A stretch of DNA of 64,000 nt from Smithella sp. (lineage in GTDB: Bacteria > Desulfobacterota > Syntrophia > Syntrophales > Smithellaceae), in contig JAAZHX010000117.1 of the NCBI GenBank assembly GCA_012510495.1, positions 1 to 64,000 on the forward strand. The letters are read 5' to 3'. The notes below the pieces were generated by a model. That model made no database searches. It was not told where the DNA came from and worked only from the letters and a program-made list of their open reading frames with translations. Below are positions 8,383 to 16,695 of this stretch, piece by piece. How positions within the stretch are numbered: the first letter of the stretch is position 1; the number at the start of each line of letters is the position of its first letter. A program made the translations under genes and the position numbers.

Positions 8383-9470
8383 GCAGGGAAACAATATGGC
8401 GGTATAAAATCGACAAAATCATTTCCGGGGGTCAGACCGGCGCGGATCGGGCGGCTCTGGACTTTGCCATTGCCCGCCATATTTCCTACGGCGGCTGGCT
8501 TCCCAGCGGGAGAAAAACGGAAGACGGCGCCCTCGATCCTGCCTATCAACTCAAAGAAATGCCGACGAAGGACTATGCGAAAAGAACGGAGCAGAATGTT
8601 CTTGACGCCGACGGCACGGTGATTGTCACGCATGGATTTCCGGTCGCCGGATCGGCGCTGACGCTGGAATTCGCCCGGAGGCACAACCGGCCCTGTCTTC
8701 CCATCGATTTGAAAGAAACATCTTTGGAAAAAGCGGCCCAAAGCCTGGTTTCCTGGCTTCGAGAGAACAGCATCCGTGTCCTCAACGTGGCGGGGCCGAG
8801 GGCGGGCAGGGATCCGGTCATCTATCCGGCGGTGATGAATCTGCTGCGGCAATCGATCGTGGTGGAGAAACCAGTGGACGCCGTACTGTTCGATTTCGGC
8901 GGCGTGCTGGCGGAGGAAGGCTGGAAAGAAGGTTTGCAGGCGATCGCCCGCGCCAACGGATTGAAAGCTGCGGATCTGCTGATGATTGCGGCCGACACAG
9001 TTTATGAGACGGGTTACATTCTGGGAAAAGGCTCGGAAGTCAGCTACTGGGACGCCATACGGCGGAAGACCGGCATCAAGGGGGATTACGCTCTCCTGCG
9101 GGATGAAATCCTGTCCCGCTTCATCTTGCGGGAGCGGATGATGGAGCTGGTCAGAAAGCTGAAATCGGAGCGACTTGTCGTCGGCATTTTGAGCGATCAG
9201 ACGGATATGCTGGACAAACTGAATGCCCGGATGAATTTTTTTCAGGAGTTTGATCATGTCTTCAACAGCTACCACATGGGCAAGGGCAAACGGGACGCGA
9301 CCCTGTTTGACGATATTGCCAAGCGGTTGCAAATTCTTCCGGAGCGGATTTTGTTCATCGACGATGATCCCGGGAATATCGAACGGGCGGGACAGAAGGG
9401 CTGGCAAACCATCCATTACGCGGATGAAGATATTTTTCATGCGGAAGTGAATCGACTGCTGGACCTCTGA
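8379..9470 (+). CDS. Fusion of a molybdenum-cofactor-carrier-like domain and a HAD hydrolase
   Basis: 363 residues, translationally coupled to the ferredoxin by ATGA. Residues 1 to about 160 match the SLOG/Rossmann MoCo-carrier family: IISGGQTGADRAALD, GWLPSGRKTEDG, then a GTVIVTHG strand and GSALTLEFA. From about 167 a HAD-type domain begins with VDAVLFDFGGVL, the Asp nucleophile motif, and ends with LFIDDDPGNIERA, the acidic Mg site. MoCo carriers bind the pterin cofactor; HADs are mostly phosphatases. Next to a W-pterin enzyme, the fusion may hold or dephosphorylate a cofactor intermediate. That coupling is inference. Confidence 0.75.
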   Translation: MSRETIWRYKIDKIISGGQTGADRAALDFAIARHISYGGWLPSGRKTEDGALDPAYQLKEMPTKDYAKRTEQNVLDADGTVIVTHGFPVAGSALTLEFARRHNRPCLPIDLKETSLEKAAQSLVSWLRENSIRVLNVAGPRAGRDPVIYPAVMNLLRQSIVVEKPVDAVLFDFGGVLAEEGWKEGLQAIARANGLKAADLLMIAADTVYETGYILGKGSEVSYWDAIRRKTGIKGDYALLRDEILSRFILRERMMELVRKLKSERLVVGILSDQTDMLDKLNARMNFFQEFDHVFNSYHMGKGKRDATLFDDIAKRLQILPERILFIDDDPGNIERAGQKGWQTIHYADEDIFHAEVNRLLDL

Positions 9471-9576
9471 GGACCGTCTCCAGGTGGAACGGCGCGGCCG
9501 TTCAGTCCGAGGTTGCCCGGCAAGACGAACGGTCAAAATTTTTCACAACGCTTGAGGTTTATCCGTCAGAGGGATC

Positions 9577-10557
9577 ATGGTCAGAGAAGAAAAGACTTTT
9601 CATGGAATGACCATGCCGTCCTATGAAGATCTGTTTGCCAGAAATTACGGGATTTTTTCCGAAGCCCGTCAGGAGAGACTCCGCCGGGCTTCCGTTCTTA
9701 TCGTGGGCTGCGGGGGAATCGGCGGCACAGTCGCAATCATCCTCGCCCGCTCGGGTGTGGGCCGTTTCGTTCTCGTGGATTTTGACCACTATGAATCAAC
9801 CAACATGAACCGGCAGATTGCCTGCTTTGCCGACACGCTCGGACGCAACAAAGCGCAAGTGGTCGGAGAGCAGATCGTAAAAATCAATCCCGATGCCGTA
9901 GTCGAGATCCACGACCGGCTTCTGGACCACACCCGGATCGCTTCCCTGATTCCCGGGGTTGACATGGTTTTTCCGGCCGCCGATGATTTTGCCTTCAGCA
10001 TCATGGTTTTCCGGGACGCGCAGAAGCTTGGCCGGATCGCACTGCTGGCTGTGCCATCAGGGACCTGGGCAAACGTATGCATGATTTCCCCGGACGGTCC
10101 AACGGTGGAAGAAATAGAAGGTGTGCCCCGGCTCGAATCATACGAAGCGCTGAAGCGGTTGTTTGAGGTTCGGAAGTATAGGCTGGGCACGTACGATTTT
10201 CCTCTTCGGGCGGATTGGCGAATGGAAGCCTACCGGGCGTTTATTGAGGATGACGGCCGGCCTCCCCAGATTTGTCCTTCCGTCTGGATTTGCGCATCCC
10301 TTGCGGCCCTGGAGGTTGTCAAACATCTGACCGGACAGTGGAAACCCGTCGTCGCTCCGAGATACTGGATGATTACGAGAAACCGCATCCGGATCCAGCG
10401 GGTCAACGGACCGTATGTCCAGACGCTGCTTGTCTGGCAGAGGAGGCTTCTCTGGCACGTTTTTCAGACACGGCTGGGTCCGGGGCTGGAAGGCTTGCAA
10501 AACCTGTGGTGGCGGTTTTTCCGCCGCTTGCGAAAGAACCACCAGGATTCCGCATGA
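9577..10557 (+). CDS. ThiF/MoeB/HesA-family E1-like protein, intact nucleotide loop
   Basis: 326 residues. The adenylation fold shows VGCGGIGG, the acidic strand DFDHYESTNMNRQ with the conserved N-x-x-RQ, and FPAADDFAFS at the place of the catalytic Asp loop. Unlike E. coli MoeB there are no CxxC zinc pairs. The C-terminus is a Trp/Arg-rich amphipathic tail ending WRFFRRLRKNHQ. Family members adenylate the C-terminal Gly of ubiquitin-like sulfur carriers (MoaD, ThiS). No MoaD/ThiS gene is visible here. Context after aor and a MoCo-carrier fusion suggests pterin-cofactor sulfuration or a related modification. Confidence 0.75.
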   Translation: MVREEKTFHGMTMPSYEDLFARNYGIFSEARQERLRRASVLIVGCGGIGGTVAIILARSGVGRFVLVDFDHYESTNMNRQIACFADTLGRNKAQVVGEQIVKINPDAVVEIHDRLLDHTRIASLIPGVDMVFPAADDFAFSIMVFRDAQKLGRIALLAVPSGTWANVCMISPDGPTVEEIEGVPRLESYEALKRLFEVRKYRLGTYDFPLRADWRMEAYRAFIEDDGRPPQICPSVWICASLAALEVVKHLTGQWKPVVAPRYWMITRNRIRIQRVNGPYVQTLLVWQRRLLWHVFQTRLGPGLEGLQNLWWRFFRRLRKNHQDSA

Positions 10558-11498
10558 CAATGGACGCCAAACCCGGCTATACGACGCTTTTCAACAGAAA
10601 TTACGGCATTTTCTCCGCGGCCCAGCAGGAGCGGATCAAAAAGACACGGATCCTCATCGTCGGCGACAGCGGTGTGGGGGAAACGCTGGCCGTTCTTCTT
10701 TCCCGTTCCGGGTGTGAGCATTTTATCCTGATCGGACAGGACGCCTACGAACCCTCGGACATGAATCGTCAACCCTGCTGCTTTACCGATGTCCTCGGCC
10801 GGAACAAGGTTTCGGTGATCGCGGAAGTTCTGAAATCCATTAACCCGGAAATATCGGTTGACGTTTCCCCGACCCTTCCCCCGCCTGCGGCCCTGGAAGG
10901 GTGGATGACCCGTGCGGACATTATCATTCCCGCCGTCGATGACCTGGCTTACAGTGTCATGCTTTTCCGCGCCGCGAGAAAAAACGGCAAGACCGCTGTT
11001 CTTTGCATGCCCTCCGGCGTCATGGGCTGGGTCAGTGTGTTTACCCCCGAATCGCGCACGCTCGAGGATTGCTTCGGTATCCCCGATCTGGATTACGCAC
11101 AACTGACGGATGTCGTGCGCACGCCGGAATTCAAATGCGCCCAGTACCATTTCATCACGGCCGGCGGCTGGCGGATGGAATGGTATCGGGAATACTTTCG
11201 GGGCGGGCGCCCGCTGGCTCAGATTTGCGCCGTGGCATGGCTTGCGGCGAGCCTGGCGGCACTGGAAACGCTCAAGGTTTCTTCGGGAATATGGCCTTTC
11301 GTTTGCGCACCCCGATGCTGGTCCATTCAAAAAGCGGACGTGTCGCTGTCCCGTTTCAGCCGGTTGGCCAAATACCACCGCAAGCTGGGCTGGCTGATCT
11401 TCGGCGGCCGGCGGGGCAGGTCGCTGCATCGCTGGACCGGTCTTTTCTGGAACCGGTTCTTCCGGTATTGGCAGGAGCGCCAGCGCAGCTCTTATTGA
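10554..11498 (+). CDS. ThiF/MoeB-family paralogue with degenerate nucleotide loop
   Basis: 314 residues; the start ATG at 10554 overlaps the previous stop (ATGA), so the two are translationally coupled. It shares FNRNYGIFS near the N-terminus, MNRQPCCFTDVLGRNK and a Trp/Arg-rich C-terminal tail (WNRFFRYWQERQR) with its neighbour. The glycine loop, however, reads GDSGVG instead of GCGGIG, and the acidic strand is IGQDAYEPSD. The pair recalls E1 heterodimers with one active and one inactive adenylation subunit, but that parallel is inference. No zinc cysteines are present. Confidence 0.7.
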   Translation: MTMDAKPGYTTLFNRNYGIFSAAQQERIKKTRILIVGDSGVGETLAVLLSRSGCEHFILIGQDAYEPSDMNRQPCCFTDVLGRNKVSVIAEVLKSINPEISVDVSPTLPPPAALEGWMTRADIIIPAVDDLAYSVMLFRAARKNGKTAVLCMPSGVMGWVSVFTPESRTLEDCFGIPDLDYAQLTDVVRTPEFKCAQYHFITAGGWRMEWYREYFRGGRPLAQICAVAWLAASLAALETLKVSSGIWPFVCAPRCWSIQKADVSLSRFSRLAKYHRKLGWLIFGGRRGRSLHRWTGLFWNRFFRYWQERQRSSY

Positions 11499-11576
11499 TG
11501 CGGCGCATAGACACGATCTGTTACCTTATCCGTCCGCGTCTGCCTGCACGGCCAAATGCCTTCCTAAACGGCCGGT

Positions 11577-12794
11577 TTACCCCTGTAATGTTTTTAGAAT
11601 TCTGAAAACATCTCTGTCGTTCATGATTCCGGGAACCGGATAGGGGATGCATTCCCTGTGCACCGATTCCGCAATTTCCGGAAAGTCCGCTTCCCGAAGC
11701 TCCGGAATGGCCGCGCCGATACCGTAGGCGCGGTTAAAGCCGCGAAGGGACGCAATGAAGGCGGCCGCTTTCTGAGGCAGGCTCATTCCGGGTTTTGAGG
11801 CCCCGATGACATCGGCCAGACGGGCGAGGCGGCGGCTGACCGTCCGGCCGTAAAATTCAAGAACCAGCGGCATCACCGCGCCAATGACCCGTCCGTGTGG
11901 CAGATGATACATACTGCCGATCTTGTGGGCGAACGGGTGGACGTAGCCTGTCAATGCGCGGTTGAGGACGATGCCGGCGTAATAGGAGGCAAGCATCATC
12001 TGACCGCGCGCTTCCAAATCGCCGCCGTTTTTATACACTCTGTCGATATGGCTGAAAATCATCCGGACCGCTTTTTCCGAATAGGCGTCCGAGAACTTGC
12101 AGTGCGCGCCGCCGATGTAGCCCTCAACAGCATGGGACAGAGCATCCATGGCGGTGATGGCCGTGAAGAACGGCGGCAGGCCAAGGGTAAGCTCCGGATC
12201 GAGCACGATGACGTGCGGATGGATAAGAAAATCGTTCACCGTGTACTTGATGTTTTTCCCGTTGTCGGTGATGACCGCTGCGCTGGTGGTTTCCGCGCCT
12301 GTTCCGGCGGTGGTCGGCACGGCGACAATGCGGGGAAGTCTCTTCGGGACCGGCAGCATGATTTTGAAATACCCCCTCAATTGCTCGGTGGTCCGTCGGG
12401 GCCTGACCGTTCTTCCGGCAACCACCTTTGCGCAGTCCATGGGCGAGCCGCCGCCGAAACCGACTACGGCGTCGCAGCCGTTTTTTACATACAGATCGTA
12501 GGCTTCCTCGACATTTTCAATGGAAGGGTTCGGCTGCACGCCGTCATAGACCGCGCAGGGCATGCCGGCGGCTTTGAATGCTTCCAAAAGGCCGGCGGGG
12601 AGATGTTTTTCCATCAACACACGATCCGTGATCACGAGAGGTTTTTCAATATTTTGTTTTTTCATCAGATCAGGGAGTTTTCGAATGCTTCCCGGTCCTT
12701 CAAGCACCACGCTTTTCTGGGAAGGGACAACAGCGATGAAGCAAGCAGTGGCGGCTTTCAGGGTTTTGAGCAGCGGTTTCCGAAAAGGAATCAT
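11577..12794 (-). CDS. Iron-containing alcohol dehydrogenase
   Basis: 405 residues using the ATG at 12794, chosen because AAGGGAG lies just upstream and longer versions would run through the promoter. GGGSPMDCAK, PTTAGTGAETTS, AMDALSHAVE and VHPFAHKIGSMYHLPHG give a complete NAD site and metal-ligand set. It points away from a TetR gene with a well-formed sigma-70 promoter in the shared 292-bp intergenic region, so local repression by that TetR is likely. It is more divergent from the two Fe-ADH proteins at 3.5-5.9 kb than they are in layout. Substrate unknown. Confidence 0.88.
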   Translation of the reverse strand: MIPFRKPLLKTLKAATACFIAVVPSQKSVVLEGPGSIRKLPDLMKKQNIEKPLVITDRVLMEKHLPAGLLEAFKAAGMPCAVYDGVQPNPSIENVEEAYDLYVKNGCDAVVGFGGGSPMDCAKVVAGRTVRPRRTTEQLRGYFKIMLPVPKRLPRIVAVPTTAGTGAETTSAAVITDNGKNIKYTVNDFLIHPHVIVLDPELTLGLPPFFTAITAMDALSHAVEGYIGGAHCKFSDAYSEKAVRMIFSHIDRVYKNGGDLEARGQMMLASYYAGIVLNRALTGYVHPFAHKIGSMYHLPHGRVIGAVMPLVLEFYGRTVSRRLARLADVIGASKPGMSLPQKAAAFIASLRGFNRAYGIGAAIPELREADFPEIAESVHRECIPYPVPGIMNDRDVFRILKTLQG

Positions 12795-12846
12795 GTCCGG
12801 TTTTCTCCCTTGTGCGCAAAAGGCATCGTGCCTTTGATATGCGGTC

Positions 12847-12875
12847 ACTATATGAGGAAAGAACAGGCCTGTCAA
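12847..12875 (-). promoter_or_regulatory. Sigma-70 promoter for the Fe-ADH gene
   Basis: On the minus strand TTGACA (12875-12870), a 17-bp spacer and TATAGT (12852-12847) precede the Fe-ADH start by about 52 bp. It is near-consensus and correctly oriented. Confidence 0.8.
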
Positions 12876-12926
12876 CGAAAAGGCACTGTAAAGCGCGATC
12901 ACTCTTCCTGTTGCGGTAATATTTCA

Positions 12927-12955
12927 TTGACATCAAGGTGAAGTTTTCCTATGCT
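12927..12955 (+). promoter_or_regulatory. Sigma-70 promoter for the TetR gene
   Basis: TTGACA at 12927-12932, a 17-bp spacer and TATGCT at 12950-12955, about 130 bp ahead of the TetR start. It is divergent from the Fe-ADH promoter; the two -35 elements are about 50 bp apart. Confidence 0.7.
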
Positions 12956-13006
12956 CGCTTGCCCATAAAGACGAGATCTGCTTAAAAAGAGCTGTTGACG
13001 GATGCG

Positions 13007-13020
13007 CCGGAAAATTCCGG
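13007..13020. promoter_or_regulatory. Inverted repeat in the TetR leader, possible operator
   Basis: CCGGAA and TTCCGG arms separated by AA lie between the TetR promoter and its start. TetR proteins bind short palindromes near their own promoters. The assignment is by position only. Confidence 0.35.
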
Positions 13021-13086
13021 TCATTCGTAAGGCGGATCAAAAATCGGGTGTAATGAAAAATAAGATTTGTTGCTCCCTGCAGGAAT

Positions 13087-13698
13087 GTGATGAAAGAACG
13101 AAACAGAAATGATTTGATCCATCTGAGACGGGTCCAGTTGACCCGGGCGGCGTACAAAGTGGTCGGTGAAAAGGGCTATTCGGATTTCACCATCAAGGAC
13201 ATCGCGAGGGAAGCCGGCCTCTCCACGGGGCTGGTCCACTATTACTTCAAGAACAAAGAAGATCTCCTGTTTAAATTATTGAAGGGAATGAACGTCAATC
13301 TCAAGAATGATCTGAGCAAAGCGCTTTCAGCGCTGGAAAATCCGCGGGAGAAGCTCCTGGCTTTCTGCAACGAAGCGTTTGATCTGGTGCATAAGGAAAA
13401 AGCGTATTTCAGCGTACTGGTTGATTTTCTGGCCCAGATTAACCGAAAAAAGCGGCTGCGTCAGGCGATGGTGAAGCTTTTTCAGAGCTACCGCGATGAG
13501 ATTGAGGCCATTCTTCTGGAAGGCGCGGCCAAGGGAGTGTTTACGGTGAGGGATGTGCGCTTTACGTCGGTCACCATTGTTTCCCTGATCCAGGGGGGTA
13601 TTTTCCAGCACTTCATTGATCAGGAGGCTTTTGATTATTCCACCTATACGGAGAAAATGAAAAAACAGATTTTTTCCCTGGTCATGAATGATTCATAA
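13087..13698 (+). CDS. TetR/AcrR-family transcriptional regulator
   Basis: 203 residues. The N-terminal helix-turn-helix is typical: FTIKDIAREAGLSTGLVHYYF followed by NKEDLLF. The remainder is an all-helical ligand-binding domain with no recognisable ligand signature. The start is GTG at 13087 or ATG at 13090, just after a GCAGGAA site. It is transcribed divergently from the Fe-ADH at 11.6-12.8 kb, the usual arrangement for a regulator and its target. A fatty-acid or aldehyde-like effector is plausible but not shown. Confidence 0.88.
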   Translation: MMKERNRNDLIHLRRVQLTRAAYKVVGEKGYSDFTIKDIAREAGLSTGLVHYYFKNKEDLLFKLLKGMNVNLKNDLSKALSALENPREKLLAFCNEAFDLVHKEKAYFSVLVDFLAQINRKKRLRQAMVKLFQSYRDEIEAILLEGAAKGVFTVRDVRFTSVTIVSLIQGGIFQHFIDQEAFDYSTYTEKMKKQIFSLVMNDS

Positions 13699-13806
13699 CG
13701 CCTTCCAGGAAGGCCTTGCAGAGTAAGCGCGGTAAAGGATTCAAGGGATCGATGGCGGCCGCGCCGGCCTCTTCCGCCGTTGTCCAACGCCTCGCCAAAC
13801 TATTGC

Positions 13807-13858
13807 TTGACAACTCAAAACGGACACCCTATAGTTTTACTCCAAAACAGGGTGTCCG
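13807..13858 (+). promoter_or_regulatory. Consensus promoter overlapped by a long inverted repeat
   Basis: TTGACA (13807-13812), a 17-bp spacer and TATAGT (13830-13835) form a near-perfect sigma-70 promoter for the small Cys-rich gene at 13931. A 10-bp perfect inverted repeat, CGGACACCCT (13821-13830) and AGGGTGTCCG (13849-13858), straddles the -10 and the start point, with an inner GTTTT/AAAAC pair. It could be a repressor site or a hairpin at the 5' end of the transcript. Confidence 0.75.
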
Positions 13859-13930
13859 TGGAATTCAACAGGCCTGTTAACTGTTTCGTATCCGGCATCG
13901 GCCGGCAGCGGAAAAAAAGAGGGAGCATCC

Positions 13931-14209
13931 ATGAGCAAAGAATACAAATCGGGGACCTATTGCATCGAGGTGAAGTGCCCCAAGCATAAAGAGCTTGAGG
14001 GACTTACCGCAGAGGCATACCTCAAGAAAAAGAAGGCGCACTGCAAGACATGCCTCGCCTGGAAATTTTTCATCTGGGCGAAAGACAACAAATGGCGCAT
14101 TATTCATACCTGGCCCGAAATCTCCAACAAGCAGCTGGCCGCCATGATCAAGGGGATTGATCCGGTTCGTGTTGAGGATTTGACGGAAGAAGAAATCATG
14201 TGTCTTTAG
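13931..14209 (+). CDS. Small Cys/His-rich protein, paralogue A (unknown function)
   Basis: 92 residues after an AGAGGGAG site. I do not recognise the family. Cys and His sit in a pattern that could bind zinc or an Fe-S cluster: C11, C16, H19, then H37, C38, C41, with a final C91. A basic lysine-rich stretch (KKKKAHC) and an aromatic segment (AWKFFIWAKDNKW) follow. It is paralogous to the inverted gene at 14551-14829: 58 of 92 positions are identical by direct comparison, with every Cys and His of the pattern kept. It has its own strong promoter. Confidence 0.75.
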   Translation: MSKEYKSGTYCIEVKCPKHKELEGLTAEAYLKKKKAHCKTCLAWKFFIWAKDNKWRIIHTWPEISNKQLAAMIKGIDPVRVEDLTEEEIMCL

Positions 14210-14550
14210 AATGTCCCTGTTTTGAAGCGGATATTGATCTGATCCACGGAAAGATCAAAGATCAGCGAATGCGAGAATAGCCGGTGATGAAGAGCATTCC
14301 GGAGCTTGCGCCGCGCCAGAGCCGGACTCACAGGGCTTGCTGATTTTCAGAGACGCCGGCGGCCAGGCCCTGCCGGGCTTTTCGGCTTGAAACGCATGCG
14401 GACGGCGGTTGTCGCTTCCTCCGGCATGCAGAGGAGGCGCAAAATTTCATGAACAGCTGTTTTGGGGGAACGGTCGGAGCGGGCGTATCCGAAATTTTCC
14501 GGAGTTTTCCCGTAAACGTCTGTCCGTGACCTCCCGAAGTCTTCCCTGGT
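14210..14550. other. 341-bp spacer between the two facing paralogues
   Basis: GC-rich sequence with no convincing gene, RNA or terminator with a T-run on either strand. Nothing recognised. Confidence 0.6.
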
Positions 14551-14829
14551 CTACAGGCACATGATTTCGTCTTCCGTCAAATCCTCAACACGAACGATGT
14601 CCAGGCCTCTGAGTCTTGCGGCGAGTTCTTTGCTCGACATTTGGGGCAGGGAATGAACGATACGGAATTTCTTGTCCTTCACCCAGTTGAAGAATTTCCA
14701 GGCTTCACAATCCGCGCAATGCACGTGTTTCTTTCTGAGATAGGCGTTTCCGTCGAGTCCCTCGAGAGCCTTGTGTTTACGGCATTTGATTTCCTTGCAA
14801 AAGGTTCCGATCTGGTATTCTTTCTCCAT
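14551..14829 (-). CDS. Small Cys/His-rich protein, paralogue B (unknown function)
   Basis: 92 residues, same length as paralogue A at 13931 and transcribed towards it. C11, C16, H19, H37, C38, C41 and C91 are at identical positions; the C-terminal VEDLTEDEIMCL is almost unchanged. The start ATG follows a GAGGAATTAGAA leader. A consensus promoter lies about 90 bp upstream. Conserved size and metal-ligand pattern under about 63 percent identity suggest a functional pair under selection rather than a recent duplication. No function is proposed beyond possible metal binding. Confidence 0.75.
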   Translation of the reverse strand: MEKEYQIGTFCKEIKCRKHKALEGLDGNAYLRKKHVHCADCEAWKFFNWVKDKKFRIVHSLPQMSSKELAARLRGLDIVRVEDLTEDEIMCL

Positions 14830-15132
14830 TTCTAATTCCTCATTTCTCCCGGGCCGGGCAACTGCCTGCCCTGGCAGGTTGAAGGGCCGGACTTTTGCCA
14901 GCGCCCTTTTCGTGCCGAATTTATAGGCGGTATGATTTTGCTTGTCAAGCGATAGTTCTGCGCCAAAAATCCTGTTTTGTCCTGCCGCGTTTTTGTGCTA
15001 CACGATAATCCGGTGTCCTCGAATTCATCACCCGGAAACGCCGGTCCGGCAGACTGTGGATAAGACGGAGGATGTCGAGAAGTCGTTTTCTCTTCAAATT
15101 TGGGACAACCTGTTTTTATGGAGGTGAAGGCA
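14830..15132. other. 303-bp divergent intergenic region
   Basis: It holds the paralogue B promoter (14920-14948) and, at its right end, the GGAGGTGA ribosome-binding site of the hemerythrin gene. No other feature is recognised, and no clear + strand promoter. Confidence 0.5.
14920..14948 (-). promoter_or_regulatory. Consensus sigma-70 promoter for paralogue B
   Basis: On the minus strand TTGACA (14948-14943), a 17-bp spacer and TATAAA (14925-14920). The -35 lies in GCTTGACAA, the same octamer context as the paralogue A promoter, but the long inverted repeat seen there is absent. Confidence 0.8.
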
Positions 15133-15663
15133 ATGAAACCGCGCGGACTCCTGATGATCGAACACCGATTGATCGAAAAAGTATTGTCTGTAGCGCAACA
15201 AAAGGCTCTGTCCATGACGGAACTGGACTACCAGCCGGCTTTTGTTGAAACCATCGTCGATTTCATCAAAACCTATGCGGACAGAACGCATCACGGGAAA
15301 GAGGAAGATATCTTGTTTACGGAGCTGGCGAAGAAAAAGCTCGATGACGACCATCTGCGCATCATGAAAGAATTAATCGATGAGCATCAACAGGCAAGGT
15401 CGAAAACAGAGGAAATCGTCGAGCTGAACGAAAAATTCAAAAAAGATGATCGAAGCGTCGTCCCGGCGATTACGTCCGCGATCGTCTGGCTGGCGGGGTT
15501 TTACCCGGCCCATATCCAGAAGGAAGATGCCGTGTTCTTTCCCGGCACGGAGCCGCAATTCCGGCAGGACGAGCTGGAAGACCTGCTCAACCGGTTTTAT
15601 GAATTTGATCGTATGATGATTCATGAAAAGTATCAGAAAGTGTATCAGTTCATCAAATCCTGA
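15133..15663 (+). CDS. Hemerythrin HHE-domain protein
   Basis: 176 residues from the ATG at 15133, selected because GGAGGTGA lies 6-13 bp upstream. His/Glu motifs of a four-helix di-iron HHE domain appear in order: IEHRLIE near the N-terminus, HHGKEEDILF, DEHQQAR and HIQKEDAVFFP. Such proteins bind O2 or NO, or act in iron and redox handling in anaerobes. It is a free-standing cytoplasmic protein with no fused signalling domain. The neighbours give no specific role. Confidence 0.85.
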   Translation: MKPRGLLMIEHRLIEKVLSVAQQKALSMTELDYQPAFVETIVDFIKTYADRTHHGKEEDILFTELAKKKLDDDHLRIMKELIDEHQQARSKTEEIVELNEKFKKDDRSVVPAITSAIVWLAGFYPAHIQKEDAVFFPGTEPQFRQDELEDLLNRFYEFDRMMIHEKYQKVYQFIKS

Positions 15664-15757
15664 GCATAAAGCGCTGTTCCGGATCCGTCAGGTGACGAAA
15701 AACGCTTCCGACGGTCAATGATGGACAGGATAGAACGGGATAAGTTTTGCGGGGAGC

Positions 15758-16648
15758 ATGCCGCCTGTGAGAAAGGACCATAACGCATCGGGAAAGCCGG
15801 ACCGGCCCCGGCCTGGATCCGCCGCCGGCAAAAGGCCGGGGAGCGTCCGCAAAACCGCGGCCGCGCCGGAAGATGTGGATCCGCGCGTCTGCGGCCTGCG
15901 GGATGCGGTGAAGCGCGGCTGGTACCGCCTGGAGACCGGAGAGCTGTTCGCGGGCTTTCAGGTTACCCGGAAGGATGTGGCGCTGGACGTGGGATGCGGG
16001 GAAGGGAACGCCGCGCTGTTTTGCGCCCGGCAGGGGGCGCATGTTGTTTGCTGTGACGCGGATGCCGGAAAAATCAAAGCGCTCGCGGAAAAGATGAAGG
16101 AAGCGGGCGCCAGAAAATTTGAGGCGTTCATCAGTGATTCGCTGCCGCTTCCGCTGCCGGACGCATACGCGACGAAAATTCTCTGCACGGAAATGCTGGA
16201 GCACACGCCGGAACCCGAAAAAATTATGGCGGAGCTGGTTCGGGTGGGCAAGCCGAATGCCCGGTATCTGATCACTGTGCCGGATGCCCGGTCGGAAAAA
16301 GTACAGATGCCCGTCGCGGATCCGCTCTATTATTCGTCGCCCAACCATATACAGATTTTTGATCGGAAGAGATTCCTTTGGCTGGTGGAAGATTCGGGAT
16401 TGGCGGTGCTGAAGCACGATACATGGGGGTTTTACTGGACGGTCTTCATGTCGTTGTTTTGGGTCGCGCATCGTAAGGAACGCCTCCAGGGTGCCATTCT
16501 GGACAACATCAAGCCCCCCTATCCCCCCGTTTTGCAAAGCTGGGCCAACACCTGGGCGCAGATGATGGAGCTGGAAGGGTCTGAAGCCCTGATGGAGTCC
16601 TTTGATCAATATTTGCCCAAGACACAAGTGATTGTCGCCGAAAAATAA
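15758..16648 (+). CDS. Class I SAM-dependent methyltransferase
   Basis: 296 residues with a Lys/Arg/Pro-rich N-terminal 50 residues. Motif I is LDVGCGEGNAALF, the acidic end of strand 2 is CCDAD, and the post-motif TEMLEHTPEPEKIMAEL is typical of UbiE/Methyltransf_11 proteins. The remaining C-terminal part (HIQIFDRKRF, WLVEDSG) resembles small-molecule methyltransferases. The start at 15758 is not firmly fixed. The substrate cannot be predicted from the sequence or neighbours. Confidence 0.8.
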   Translation: MPPVRKDHNASGKPDRPRPGSAAGKRPGSVRKTAAAPEDVDPRVCGLRDAVKRGWYRLETGELFAGFQVTRKDVALDVGCGEGNAALFCARQGAHVVCCDADAGKIKALAEKMKEAGARKFEAFISDSLPLPLPDAYATKILCTEMLEHTPEPEKIMAELVRVGKPNARYLITVPDARSEKVQMPVADPLYYSSPNHIQIFDRKRFLWLVEDSGLAVLKHDTWGFYWTVFMSLFWVAHRKERLQGAILDNIKPPYPPVLQSWANTWAQMMELEGSEALMESFDQYLPKTQVIVAEK

Positions 16649-16695
16649 TAAAATGGATCGGGCGCCAGCGTTGAGATCTGATGCTGCAGCCAAGA

